This document shows, piece after piece, positions 38,778-46,633 of a stretch of DNA of 64,000 nucleotides. This stretch comes from Oxalobacteraceae bacterium AB_14. Its GTDB lineage: Bacteria > Pseudomonadota > Gammaproteobacteria > Burkholderiales > Burkholderiaceae_D. Made by a program: the position numbers and the translations under genes. The stretch is taken from the NCBI GenBank assembly GCA_000381565.1, contig KB906725.1:150515-214514 (forward strand), in the 5' to 3' direction. The notes under the pieces are model-generated. The model saw only the letters and a program-made list of their open reading frames with translations, searched no databases and was not told the origin of the DNA. Numbering within the stretch: position 1 is the first letter of the stretch; the number at the start of each line of letters is the position of its first letter.

Positions 38778-39385
38778 AGTACGCGGATATAGTCGCGGCG
38801 CACCAACAAGCGGTCGCCGCAATCGAAGTGCCACCATTCGCTGTTGATGCCGACCCAGCCGGCCTGGAACATGGCGTCGCGCAGCAGGCGGCGGTTGGCG
38901 ATCTGCTGCGCGGTCAACTCGCCGCGCGCCAGCAGCTTGGCCTCCAGCGCCGGATGCGAACGCTCGGACAAGTCATCGAAGCCGGTGCCCATGTCCAGCT
39001 CGCGGCCCTGCGCGTCCAGCAAGGTCAGGTCCAGCGCCATGCCGAAGGAATGGATCGAGCCGCGCGCCGGGTCGGCGATGTAGCCCAGCAGCTCCGTGCC
39101 TTGCAGCGCCAGCCACAGCTGCTCCTGCACGCGCTGCGGCCGCAAGGCATCCAGCACCAGCACCTGGCAATCGGGCCGGCGTTCGGCCAACCATGCCACC
39201 ACCTTCTCCAGCGCCGCCGCCGCATGCTTGTGCAGCCAGGCGCAATCGAGCGGCGAGTACAAATCGCGGCCGACAAAATTGGCCGGCGTGGCGTAGCGCA
39301 GTTCGACGACGATGCCGTCTATGCCGGCCAGGCGCCGGAAATCAGGATGGCCGGCAATTTCTTCACAGGTGATGGTGAAAGCCAT
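38774..39385 (-). CDS. ddpX: D-alanyl-D-alanine dipeptidase (VanX/DdpX type)
   Basis: A 203-residue zinc peptidase of family M15D. The zinc ligands and base are visible in SIHSFGMALDLTL and SEWWHFD, with the arginine in LDALRPQRVQ. It splits D-Ala-D-Ala, in salvage of cell-wall peptides or, in VanX, glycopeptide resistance. No vanHA genes are nearby, so recycling is more likely. It is the last gene of the minus-strand muropeptide operon, 17 bp after the amidase gene, and its product lacks a signal peptide, so it probably works in the cytoplasm. Confidence 0.9.
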   Translation of the reverse strand: MAFTITCEEIAGHPDFRRLAGIDGIVVELRYATPANFVGRDLYSPLDCAWLHKHAAAALEKVVAWLAERRPDCQVLVLDALRPQRVQEQLWLALQGTELLGYIADPARGSIHSFGMALDLTLLDAQGRELDMGTGFDDLSERSHPALEAKLLARGELTAQQIANRRLLRDAMFQAGWVGINSEWWHFDCGDRLLVRRDYIRVL

Positions 39386-39402
39386 GCAGCGCTCCCAACG
39401 GA

Positions 39403-40281
39403 TTATTCGGTCGGCACGGTGCCTGGCGCCGGTTGCGGCGGCGGCATCACGGTCGGCGGGATCGCCATCTGCATGACCGGCAGCGGACTGGTCAGCACAT
39501 CGAGGATGGCCGCCGATTCCGCATCCGGCACGCCGTCATACAGCGACTGCCGATACTTGGACTGGAACACCACCATCACATTGCGGGTGGCCTGGTCCAG
39601 CTCGCCCGTCTGCGGCACCGCGTAGCCGTGCTGGGCCAGCTTGCGCTGGAACCATGCGATATCCGGCAACTGCTGCTGGTACCCCGGCAGGCGCGCCGCC
39701 ACGCGGCTCGCTTCCGGCCAGGCGACCAGGCCGGCGTCGGCCAGCTGCTTCCACGGGAACATCGGGCCGGGGTCCTGCTTGCGCTGCGGCGCGATATCGT
39801 TGTGGCCGAGGATGTTTTCCGGCTTGATGTCGTGGCGCGCGACGATCTGCTTCAACAGCAAAATCAGCTGGTCGATCTGCGCCTGCGGGAACGGCGCGTA
39901 CACGCGGCCCTGCGGCGTTTCGACAAAGCCCGGATTGACGATCTCGATGCCGATCGACGCCGAATTGAGCTGGTTGTAGATCTTCCAGCTGCTCAGGCCG
40001 GCGTGGTTGGCCTGGCGCGACTCGTCCACCAGCGTGTAGAAGAACGGCTGCTCGGTATCGGTCAGCAGGTAGTGCGCGCTGACTTCCTGCTGGGTCAGGA
40101 TCTTGATCGAACGCGGCAGGTCGCTGACCGTGTAGTGGATGATGATGTACTTGATGCGGTCGCTCTGGCTGCGCGCGCTCAGCGTGGTATCGAGGCGCGG
40201 TCCGGCGGGCGGCGCGGTGGCGCAGCCGGCCAGCAGGGCGACGGCGGTGGACAGGGCGGCAAGCGGAAGGATCTTCATCAT
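39403..40281 (-). CDS. N-acetylmuramoyl-L-alanine amidase lipoprotein (AmiD-like)
   Basis: A 292-residue amidase. The lipoprotein signal has lipobox LLAGC (about residues 18-22). The Amidase_2 domain shows zinc ligands in YIIIHYTVSD and ILGHNDIAPQRKQDPG, and a peptidoglycan-binding domain lies near residues 200-265 (GYAVPQTGELDQATRNVM). The Pro-rich tail ends PPPQPAPGTVPTE. It separates the peptide stem from MurNAc at the outer membrane. The start is ATG 40281 (or 40278), chosen because the signal peptide begins there. It lies 19 bp after the kinase gene. Confidence 0.92.
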   Translation of the reverse strand: MMKILPLAALSTAVALLAGCATAPPAGPRLDTTLSARSQSDRIKYIIIHYTVSDLPRSIKILTQQEVSAHYLLTDTEQPFFYTLVDESRQANHAGLSSWKIYNQLNSASIGIEIVNPGFVETPQGRVYAPFPQAQIDQLILLLKQIVARHDIKPENILGHNDIAPQRKQDPGPMFPWKQLADAGLVAWPEASRVAARLPGYQQQLPDIAWFQRKLAQHGYAVPQTGELDQATRNVMVVFQSKYRQSLYDGVPDAESAAILDVLTSPLPVMQMAIPPTVMPPPQPAPGTVPTE

Positions 40282-40300
40282 TGGCGGTCTCGGCAGCGGT

Positions 40301-41200
40301 TCAATTCCGTGAGTGTAGAGCAATGCGGGCCGCAGCGTGGTGCGACTGTGCTGCTTTTTGCCGCAGCGACAGTTCCGGCGGCAGCGCCGCGCGCATCGCC
40401 TGCGCGATCAGCGGATGCAGCATGGCGGCCCGGCCGCTCAGCACCAGCGGGCGCGGACCGTAGCGCCCCACCAGCGCCAGCGCGATGCGCGCCAGCTCCT
40501 GGCCGGCCTGTTCGAGGATGGCGCGCGCCACCGGATCGGCATCCGCACTGGCGGCCACGGCCAGGGCGAGGCGGCCGATGGCGCCCCGGTCCTGGCCGTA
40601 GATGAACTGGCGCGACAAGGCCCAGTCGCTGCCGCCGACCTGCGCGAACACCGCGCACGCCATCGGCGATTGCTGCCAGACGCCTGGCTGCTCGTCCTCC
40701 AGCCGCCAGATGTGGCGCATCGCTTCGCGCGCGATCCAGAAGCCGCCGCCGCCGTCGTCCAGCGTGACGCCACGGCCGCCGGCGCGGTGGAACGCGCCGT
40801 CCCCGGCGATCCAGGCGGCGATCGAGCCGGTGCCGGCGTAGACCAGGTAGCCTTCGCCGGGGGCGAAGCTGTCGAGGTAGGCGATCTCGACGTCGTTGCG
40901 CAGCGTGACCGCAGGCGGCGCCACTTGCAGCAACTCGGCCAGCCATTGCGCGGGCAGCGTGGCCTGGCCATCAAAGCCGGTCAGGCCGGCGCACACGCCC
41001 TGCGGCTTGCCCACCGCCAGCACCTGCGTCGCCAGCATCGAGAAGATGCCGCGCACCGCGTCGCGGCCGGCGGTGGTGCCCATCTGCGTGGCGGACATGC
41101 CGGCCACCGCGCCCTCGGCCACGATCGCTCCTGCCGCGTCGGCCAATGCCCAGCGGGTTTGCGTGCCGCCCGCGTCGATGCCCAGTCCCAGCTCGCCCAT
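40301..41200 (-). CDS. murK: BadF/BcrA-type amino-sugar kinase (probable MurNAc/GlcNAc kinase)
   Basis: A 299-residue ASKHA-fold kinase. Phosphate-1 motif is LGIDAGGTQTRWALAD, then VCAGLTGFDG, GTGSIAAWIAG, and LDDGGGGFWIAREAM. The closest known functional types are bacterial GlcNAc kinases and the Clostridium MurNAc/GlcNAc kinase MurK, which is encoded beside murQ. With murQ and an AmpG/MurT-like transporter in the same operon, phosphorylation of MurNAc (and GlcNAc) at O6 is likely. The start is ATG 41200 with GGAG upstream. The symbol rests on context and should be treated as provisional. Confidence 0.85.
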   Translation of the reverse strand: MGELGLGIDAGGTQTRWALADAAGAIVAEGAVAGMSATQMGTTAGRDAVRGIFSMLATQVLAVGKPQGVCAGLTGFDGQATLPAQWLAELLQVAPPAVTLRNDVEIAYLDSFAPGEGYLVYAGTGSIAAWIAGDGAFHRAGGRGVTLDDGGGGFWIAREAMRHIWRLEDEQPGVWQQSPMACAVFAQVGGSDWALSRQFIYGQDRGAIGRLALAVAASADADPVARAILEQAGQELARIALALVGRYGPRPLVLSGRAAMLHPLIAQAMRAALPPELSLRQKAAQSHHAAARIALHSRN

Positions 41201-41227
41201 GTTTCGCTCCGTAATGGTCAATGATGG

Positions 41228-42880
41228 TCAGCGCATGACGCTGATACGTTCGCTTTCATTGCCTAATCGATCGATGGCGCTGACCACCACCGCCTGCGCC
41301 GCGCCGGCCGTCGCATCGTCCGGCAACAGCAGTACCGCACGCGAGGCGGGCGCCACCGCGAAGCGCCATTCCGAACCGTAGCGCGACCAGATCGCGTAAT
41401 GCGCGACCGGCTTGCCGGGGCCGGCGGACAGCCTCAGCCCCATGCCATTGCCTTCGCGCCGCACGGCCACGCTCGGCGCCGGCGGCAGCTCCGAACCCAG
41501 CCACGGACTGGCCGGGGCCAGCGCGGCCGTCTGGTAAGTCTGCGTGCGCAGTTGGTCGGCGATGCCCTTGCGGTTGTCCATCAGCGCGGCGATGCTGAAA
41601 TGCAGGTGGCCCTGCACGCCGGCGCGGCTGCGCGTGACGCCGATCTGCTTGACAATCTCTTCCGGCGCGAACGCCTTGGCGCTGTTGTCGATGCGGCTCG
41701 TGTACAGGCCGGGCCAGACGTGGCGCGCGCGGGTGTTCTGCGCCAGCCAGTAGTCGAGCAGCACGTCGAACGCCTGCGGCGCCTGCGCCACCGGCCAGTA
41801 CAGCTGCGGCGCCAGGTAGTCGAGCCAGCCGTTGTCCAGCCACAGTTCGGCGTCCGCGTACAGCTTGTCGTACTGGCTGAAGCCGACGATGCCGGCCGGG
41901 CGCCGGTCCGGGCGGCCGATGCCGAACGGACTGATGCCGAAGCGCACCCAGCTCTTTTCCTTGTGGATGCCGAGGTACATCGCCTCGATCAGCGCATTGA
42001 CGTTCTGGCGGCGCCAGCCGGCGCGGTCCAGCGTGCCGCCGCCCAGCAGATAGTGCTGCCACGACGGCTGGTCCGGGAACTCCAGCTCCTGCTTCTGGCC
42101 GACGCCGGCGTCCAGCGCCACGCCTTCCGGGCCGGCCGTGCTGGCGGCCGTGTCGATCGGGTAGGGATAGAAATAGTCGTCGATGTGGACGCCGTCGATA
42201 TCGTAGCGGCGCACCACGTCCAGCACCACGTCCAGCGTGTGCTGCGAGGCGGCGGCTTCGCCCGGATCCATCCACAGGTAGCGGCCGTAGGATTTGACCA
42301 CCTCGGGATTGGTGCTGCCGATGTGGTTGCGCGCCAGCGGCGACTTGGCCGTGGCGTGGCGGGCGCGGTAGGGATTGAACCAGGCATGCAGCTCCAGTCC
42401 GCGCGCATGCGCCTGCTCGATCCAGAATTGCAACGGGTCCCAGGCGGTGGCGGGCGCGCGGCCCTGCTGGCCGGTCAGGAACTCGGACCACGGCTCCAGC
42501 TCGGACGGGTAGATCGCGTCCGCGCTCGGCCGCACTTGCAGCACGATGGCGTTCAGGTTCAGCGCCTGCGCGCGGTCGAGGATGGCGAGCGCTTCGGCCT
42601 GCTGCTTGGCCATGGTCAGGTTGCTGCGGCTGGGCCAATCGATGTTGGCCACGGTCGACACCCACGCTGCGCGGAACTCGCGCGGGGCCGGCGGCGGCAT
42701 GTTCATGTCGAACGGCGCCGCCGGCGCAGGGACGCCGGCCGCCGGTGGGCGGGGCGGGGCGCCGGTGGGCGGGACAGGCGCGATCGGTGTGCTGGAACAA
42801 CCGTCCAGCAGCACGGCCAGGGCGCCGGCCATGCCGGCGGTCAGCGTCAGCCGCTTCTTTGCATTAAAAACCAAAACCAT
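41228..42880 (-). CDS. GHL10-type glycoside hydrolase lipoprotein
   Basis: A 550-residue outer-membrane lipoprotein (lipobox LLDGC at residue 28) with a Pro/Ala-rich linker. A TIM-barrel of the family-10-like glycosyl hydrolase domain (GHL10, YngK-like) follows: FRAAWVSTVANIDWPS, LNAIVLQVRPSADAIYPS, HAWFNPYRARH, DGVHIDDYFYPYP. A C-terminal fibronectin-like part lies from about 460. Members often sit beside murQ and muropeptide transporters, so cleavage of peptidoglycan glycans is likely but unproven. The ribosome site GGGGA touches the ATG at 42880, so the TTG at 42874 is an alternative start. Confidence 0.88.
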   Translation of the reverse strand: MVLVFNAKKRLTLTAGMAGALAVLLDGCSSTPIAPVPPTGAPPRPPAAGVPAPAAPFDMNMPPPAPREFRAAWVSTVANIDWPSRSNLTMAKQQAEALAILDRAQALNLNAIVLQVRPSADAIYPSELEPWSEFLTGQQGRAPATAWDPLQFWIEQAHARGLELHAWFNPYRARHATAKSPLARNHIGSTNPEVVKSYGRYLWMDPGEAAASQHTLDVVLDVVRRYDIDGVHIDDYFYPYPIDTAASTAGPEGVALDAGVGQKQELEFPDQPSWQHYLLGGGTLDRAGWRRQNVNALIEAMYLGIHKEKSWVRFGISPFGIGRPDRRPAGIVGFSQYDKLYADAELWLDNGWLDYLAPQLYWPVAQAPQAFDVLLDYWLAQNTRARHVWPGLYTSRIDNSAKAFAPEEIVKQIGVTRSRAGVQGHLHFSIAALMDNRKGIADQLRTQTYQTAALAPASPWLGSELPPAPSVAVRREGNGMGLRLSAGPGKPVAHYAIWSRYGSEWRFAVAPASRAVLLLPDDATAGAAQAVVVSAIDRLGNESERISVMR

Positions 42881-42922
42881 TCCCCGAATCTGTTGAGCAC
42901 CGTATTGTAATGCGCCGGGCGA

Positions 42923-44191
42923 TTATTTCTTGCCGAACTCCGCATCGATCCGCACCAGCGCCGTCATGGCGAACGCGGGCAGCGTCGAAATGCAGGCCCA
43001 GATGAAGAAATGCTGATAACCCAGGTGCTGCTGTATCCAGCCGCTGACCATGCCCGGCAACATCATGCCGAGGGCCATGAAGCCGGTGCAGATGGCGTAA
43101 TGCGCGGTCTTGTGCTCGCCGTCCGCCACCAGCACCATGTACAGCATGAAGGCGGCGAAGCCGAAACCGTAGCCGAACTGCTCCACCGCCAGGCAGGCCG
43201 AGATCAGCACGGTGCTGGTCGGCAGCGCGGTGGCCAGATAGACGAACACCAGGTCCGGCACGTGCATGATGAACACCATCGGCCACAGGCTGCGCTTGAG
43301 GCCGAAGCGGGAAATCACCACGCCGCCGGCCAGCCCGCCCAGCACCAGCGCGCACACGCCGACGGTGCCGTAGACCACGCCGAAGGTCTCGGTGCTCAGG
43401 CCGAGTCCACCTTGCGCGCGCGGATCGAGCAGGAAGGGCGCCGCCATCTTCAGCAGCTGCGCCTCGCCGAGGCGGTACAGCAGCAGGAAGCCCAGCGTGG
43501 CCTTGATGCCCGGCTTCTGGAAGAAACTGTGAAAGGTGCGCAGGAAATCCTTCCACAGCGCGTCGCCGCCGGCGTGGCTGCGGTCGGAATCGGGGCGGGG
43601 CAGGATCAGCTGGTGATAGGCGCTCAAGGCCAGCATCAGGGCCGCCATGACGCAGAACACCACCGACCAGGCCCATGCCGGATCGCCGCTGGAGGTGGCC
43701 AGCTTGCCGGCCAGGTAGACCAGGCCGCCTTGTCCGGCGATCATCGCCAGCTTGTAGAACGCGCTGCGCACGCCGACGAACGCGGCCTGCTGGTACTGGG
43801 TCGGCAGGCCGAGCATGTAGTAACCGTCGGAGGCGATATCGTGGGTGGCCGAGCTGAACGCCATCAGCCACAGCAAGGCCAGGCTCATGCGGAAGAACTC
43901 GGGCAGGTGCAAGGTCAGCGCCACCGAGGCCAGCGCCGCGCCGGTCAGCAGCTGCAGCAGAACGATCCAGCGCCGCTTGGTGCCGAACAGCTCCACGATG
44001 GGCGACCACAGCGGCTTGATCACCCACGGCAGGTACAGCCACGAGGTATAAAACGCCAAATCGTTATTGGACACGCCGAGATTCTTGTACATCACCGTCG
44101 ACAGCATCATCACCGCGACGTAAGGCACCGCCTGGCTAAATGAAATACTAGGCACCCAGGCCCAGGCACTGCGTTGTTGCGCTCGATCCAT
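42923..44191 (-). CDS. MFS transporter, AmpG/MurT-like
   Basis: A 422-residue major facilitator with about twelve membrane helices. It belongs to the AmpG-like group (VPSISFSQAVPYVAVMML, YTSWLYLPWVIKPLWSPIVE, ASDGYYMLGLPTQYQQAAFV). Such proteins import anhydro-muropeptides or free MurNAc across the inner membrane, as MurT in Tannerella. The start is ATG 44191, preceded by AAGGA; an open frame continues upstream but without family sequence. It is the first gene after the toxin-antitoxin insertion and must have its own promoter or depend on read-through. Confidence 0.88.
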   Translation of the reverse strand: MDRAQQRSAWAWVPSISFSQAVPYVAVMMLSTVMYKNLGVSNNDLAFYTSWLYLPWVIKPLWSPIVELFGTKRRWIVLLQLLTGAALASVALTLHLPEFFRMSLALLWLMAFSSATHDIASDGYYMLGLPTQYQQAAFVGVRSAFYKLAMIAGQGGLVYLAGKLATSSGDPAWAWSVVFCVMAALMLALSAYHQLILPRPDSDRSHAGGDALWKDFLRTFHSFFQKPGIKATLGFLLLYRLGEAQLLKMAAPFLLDPRAQGGLGLSTETFGVVYGTVGVCALVLGGLAGGVVISRFGLKRSLWPMVFIMHVPDLVFVYLATALPTSTVLISACLAVEQFGYGFGFAAFMLYMVLVADGEHKTAHYAICTGFMALGMMLPGMVSGWIQQHLGYQHFFIWACISTLPAFAMTALVRIDAEFGKK

Positions 44192-44255
44192 ACATCCTTC
44201 GATTTTGTTCGGCAAGATTCGGACTACAATACAAACAGCCATCGGAGATCGAGAC

Positions 44256-44546
44256 ATGTCCACGCCAGCCGATACCCAAAGCAAACCAGAAACGCTCACC
44301 ATACGCATGGGTACAGAAGAACGCAACCTCATCGAGCGCGCCGCCAAAGCCTCTGGCAAAAATCGCAACGATTTCATCCTCGATGCCTTGCGGCGCGCAG
44401 CAGACGACGCGCTGCTGGACCAAGTCAACATTATCGCAACGCCAGAAGCCTATGCGGAGTTCCTGGCAAGGCTGGACATGCCCCCTGCGCCCAACGCGCA
44501 CTTGCTTAAAACCATGCAAACCAAGGCGCCCTGGGACAAAAAATGA
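44256..44546 (+). CDS. tacA: DUF1778 antitoxin (TacA-like)
   Basis: A 96-residue ribbon-helix-helix antitoxin of the DUF1778 family (ETLTIRMGTEERNLIERAAK, then GKNRNDFILDALRRAADDA). The C-terminal tail (DMPPAPNAHLLKTMQTKAPW) is the toxin-neutralising part. ATG 44256 has GGAG upstream. It is divergent from the transporter gene, with 64 bp between starts, and overlaps the toxin remnant by 4 bp. It appears intact. Confidence 0.9.
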   Translation: MSTPADTQSKPETLTIRMGTEERNLIERAAKASGKNRNDFILDALRRAADDALLDQVNIIATPEAYAEFLARLDMPPAPNAHLLKTMQTKAPWDKK

Positions 44547-44827
44547 TCATACGGCCACCGGAGCCGATCACGCTGCTCGGACGCCTCGCCATCGACAGAC
44601 GCCTGCAAGGAAAAATGCTTGGGCGCGCATTGGTTCGCGATGCCAGCCATCGCATTCTGCAAGCGGCCGAAGCAATCGGCATCCGCGGCGTCATTACCCA
44701 CGCGCTGACACCTGCGGCCAAATCGTTTTACGAGCGGGTCGGTTTCGCTGTTTCGCCGCTGGACACTTTGACGCTGATGATCACGCTATCGGATTTAACC
44801 GCAGCGATGACGGCGCCCCGCAGCTAA
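44543..44827 (+). pseudogene. GNAT-toxin (TacT-like) remnant, internally deleted
   Basis: A 94-residue frame. The first nine residues (MIIRPPEPI) match the usual TacT start. The next (TLLGRLAIDRRLQGKMLGRA) belong to the acetyl-CoA binding region, which in full-length toxins of about 160-170 residues comes some 75 residues later. An in-frame internal deletion is the simplest explanation. The acetyl-CoA loop is also altered, with Met where Gly is usual (QGKMLG). The C-terminal catalytic-tyrosine block AAKSFYERVGF is kept. It is presumably inactive as a tRNA acetyltransferase. Confidence 0.75.
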
Positions 44828-44833
44828 ACCTAA

Positions 44834-45715
44834 TCACGGCGTCAAGGCCCTGCGGACATTGCCGTCCGTTGCATCGAGCAGATTTTGCGCGTCTTCGATG
44901 GAGGTGTTTTTCAGCAGCGCGACGATGGCGACTTTGACCTGGAACTGGCAGCGCTCCAGCACGCCGCGCGCGATGTCGGCTTCGACGCCGGTGGCGTGCA
45001 TGGTCAGCCGCACCGCGCGCTCGACCAGCTTGGCGTTGGTGGCGTGCATGTCCACCATCAGGTTGCCGTAGACCTTGTTCAGCCTCACCATCAACGCGCT
45101 CGACAAGGTGTTCAACACGATCTTCTGCGCCGTGCCCGCCTTCAGCCGCGTGCTGCCAGAGATCACTTCCGAGCCGGTGTCGATGGTGATGCCGATGTCG
45201 GCGCCCGCCGTCAGCGGCGTGCCGACGTTGTTGGCGATGCCAACCGTCAAAGCGCCCACCGTGCGCGCCGCCTGCAAGGCGCCCAGCACATACGGCGTGG
45301 TGCCCGACGCGGCCACCAGCAACACCACGTCGTTGTAGACCGGATAGAGCAAGCGCAGGTCGGAAGCGCCCTTGGCGCGATCGTCCTCCGCCCCCTCCAC
45401 CGCCTCGAACATGGCGCCGAGGCCGCCCGCCAGCAAGGCAATGGCGCGCTCGTGCGGCCAGGAGAAGGTAGGGAACAGCTCCACGCTGTCGAGTATGCCC
45501 AGCCGCCCCGACGTGCCGGCGCCGACATAGATCAAGCGTCCGCCGGCGGCGATGCGCGGCGCCATAGCCTGCACGGCGGCGGTGATGCTGGGCTGGGCGG
45601 CTTGCACCGCCCGCAGCGCCTGGGTCTGGTCCTCGACCAGCGCCGCCACCAATGCCTCAACCGAATATTGATCCAGCTGCGCGTGCTGCGTACTCGGCGT
45701 TTCGGTTTTTAGCAT
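44834..45715 (-). CDS. murQ: N-acetylmuramic acid 6-phosphate etherase
   Basis: A 293-residue SIS-domain lyase that converts MurNAc-6-P to GlcNAc-6-P and D-lactate. The substrate-binding and catalytic stretch IYVGAGTSGRLGILDSVELF contains the essential Glu. VLLVAASGTTPYVLGALQAA and SGSTRLKAGTAQKIVLNTL are further family signatures. It lies 11 bp after the GntR-type regulator gene. Downstream the operon is broken by an opposite-strand toxin-antitoxin unit before the transporter gene. Confidence 0.96.
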   Translation of the reverse strand: MLKTETPSTQHAQLDQYSVEALVAALVEDQTQALRAVQAAQPSITAAVQAMAPRIAAGGRLIYVGAGTSGRLGILDSVELFPTFSWPHERAIALLAGGLGAMFEAVEGAEDDRAKGASDLRLLYPVYNDVVLLVAASGTTPYVLGALQAARTVGALTVGIANNVGTPLTAGADIGITIDTGSEVISGSTRLKAGTAQKIVLNTLSSALMVRLNKVYGNLMVDMHATNAKLVERAVRLTMHATGVEADIARGVLERCQFQVKVAIVALLKNTSIEDAQNLLDATDGNVRRALTP

Positions 45716-45726
45716 AAGTAGTTGTG

Positions 45727-46467
45727 TTACGTAGCGCGACGCATCTCCGCGACGAAGTCATAGTGATCGCTGTGGCAATACGAATGCGTCAGCTCCATCG
45801 CCTCGCCCGATTCCAGATAGGCGATACGGGTAATGTACAGCACCGCCTGCCCCTCGGGCACGCCCAGTTGCTTGGCCAGCTCGGCCGATGCATTCATCGC
45901 GCGGATGTGCTGCAAGGCGCGCGCCGGCGCCTGGCCTATGCTTTCCAGGTACTGGTACAGCGAGGCGCCGACCGCGTTCGGGTCGTTGAGCACGGTCTGC
46001 GGCAGCACCGACACCTCATACGCCATCACCACATCGTCGGCCAGGCGCAAACGCTCCAGCCGCGCCACCTTGGAATACGGCGACAGGCCCAGGCTCAGCT
46101 GCTCCTCCGGCGTCGGCGTCACCACCGCGCGCTTGAGCCAGCGCGAGCCGGGGATGTGGCCGCGCTGCTGCAATTGTTCGGAAAAACTGGTCAGGTTGGA
46201 CAGCGGCTGCTCGATGCGCGGCGCAATATAATTGCCCGATCCGCGACGGCGCACCACCAATCCCTGGTCCACCAGCTGGTCGATGGCCTTGCGCGCGGTC
46301 ACCCGCGACACGTTCAGCAACTCCGACAAGGTCCGTTCGGACGGCAGCGCCTGGTCCACCTGGTAGCGGCCGTTATGCACATCATCGCTTAATTTGCGGG
46401 CAATTTGCATGTACAGCGGCGTACTGTCGTTGGCATCCGCCTTGAATTCAAAACTGGTCTGGCTCAT
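45727..46467 (-). CDS. GntR/UTRA-family regulator of amino-sugar utilisation
   Basis: A 246-residue regulator of the GntR/HutC subfamily. The N-terminal winged HTH (LPSERTLSELLNVSRVTARK, then AIDQLVDQGLVVRRRGSGNY) precedes a UTRA effector domain (PEEQLSLGLSPYSKVARLER to YDFVAEMRRAT) that in NagR/DasR/YvoA binds GlcNAc-6-P or GlcN-6-P. As the first gene of the muropeptide operon it probably represses it and is released by a MurQ or MurK product. A palindrome for autoregulation is at 46490. Confidence 0.92.
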   Translation of the reverse strand: MSQTSFEFKADANDSTPLYMQIARKLSDDVHNGRYQVDQALPSERTLSELLNVSRVTARKAIDQLVDQGLVVRRRGSGNYIAPRIEQPLSNLTSFSEQLQQRGHIPGSRWLKRAVVTPTPEEQLSLGLSPYSKVARLERLRLADDVVMAYEVSVLPQTVLNDPNAVGASLYQYLESIGQAPARALQHIRAMNASAELAKQLGVPEGQAVLYITRIAYLESGEAMELTHSYCHSDHYDFVAEMRRAT

Positions 46468-46489
46468 TCAAATCTCCTCACGCCTCTAG

Positions 46490-46504
46490 TGTAATAGCGT
46501 TACA
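46490..46504. promoter_or_regulatory. Operator candidate upstream of the GntR-type regulator
   Basis: TGTAA-TAGCG-TTACA is an inverted repeat with 5-bp arms, 22 bp upstream of the regulator start. The TGTAC-type words at 46511 and 46554 further upstream may be additional sites. The rest of 46505-46633 is an AT-richer divergent promoter zone without a gene. Confidence 0.5.
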
Positions 46505-46633
46505 GAAAACATGTACGCATCGGGACGTTGAAAATAACAATATTTGTACACATAGCATAACGGCAAGCCCGGCGGAATGCGGCTATTTGGCGGATAATGC
46601 TGGATCGCCACACCAGCCCGACCACCACAATTC

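Noticed and set aside
38774..39385. Glycopeptide (vancomycin-type) resistance locus
   Set aside because: Only the VanX/DdpX-like dipeptidase is present; there is no vanH or vanA ligase, and the neighbours belong to cell-wall salvage.
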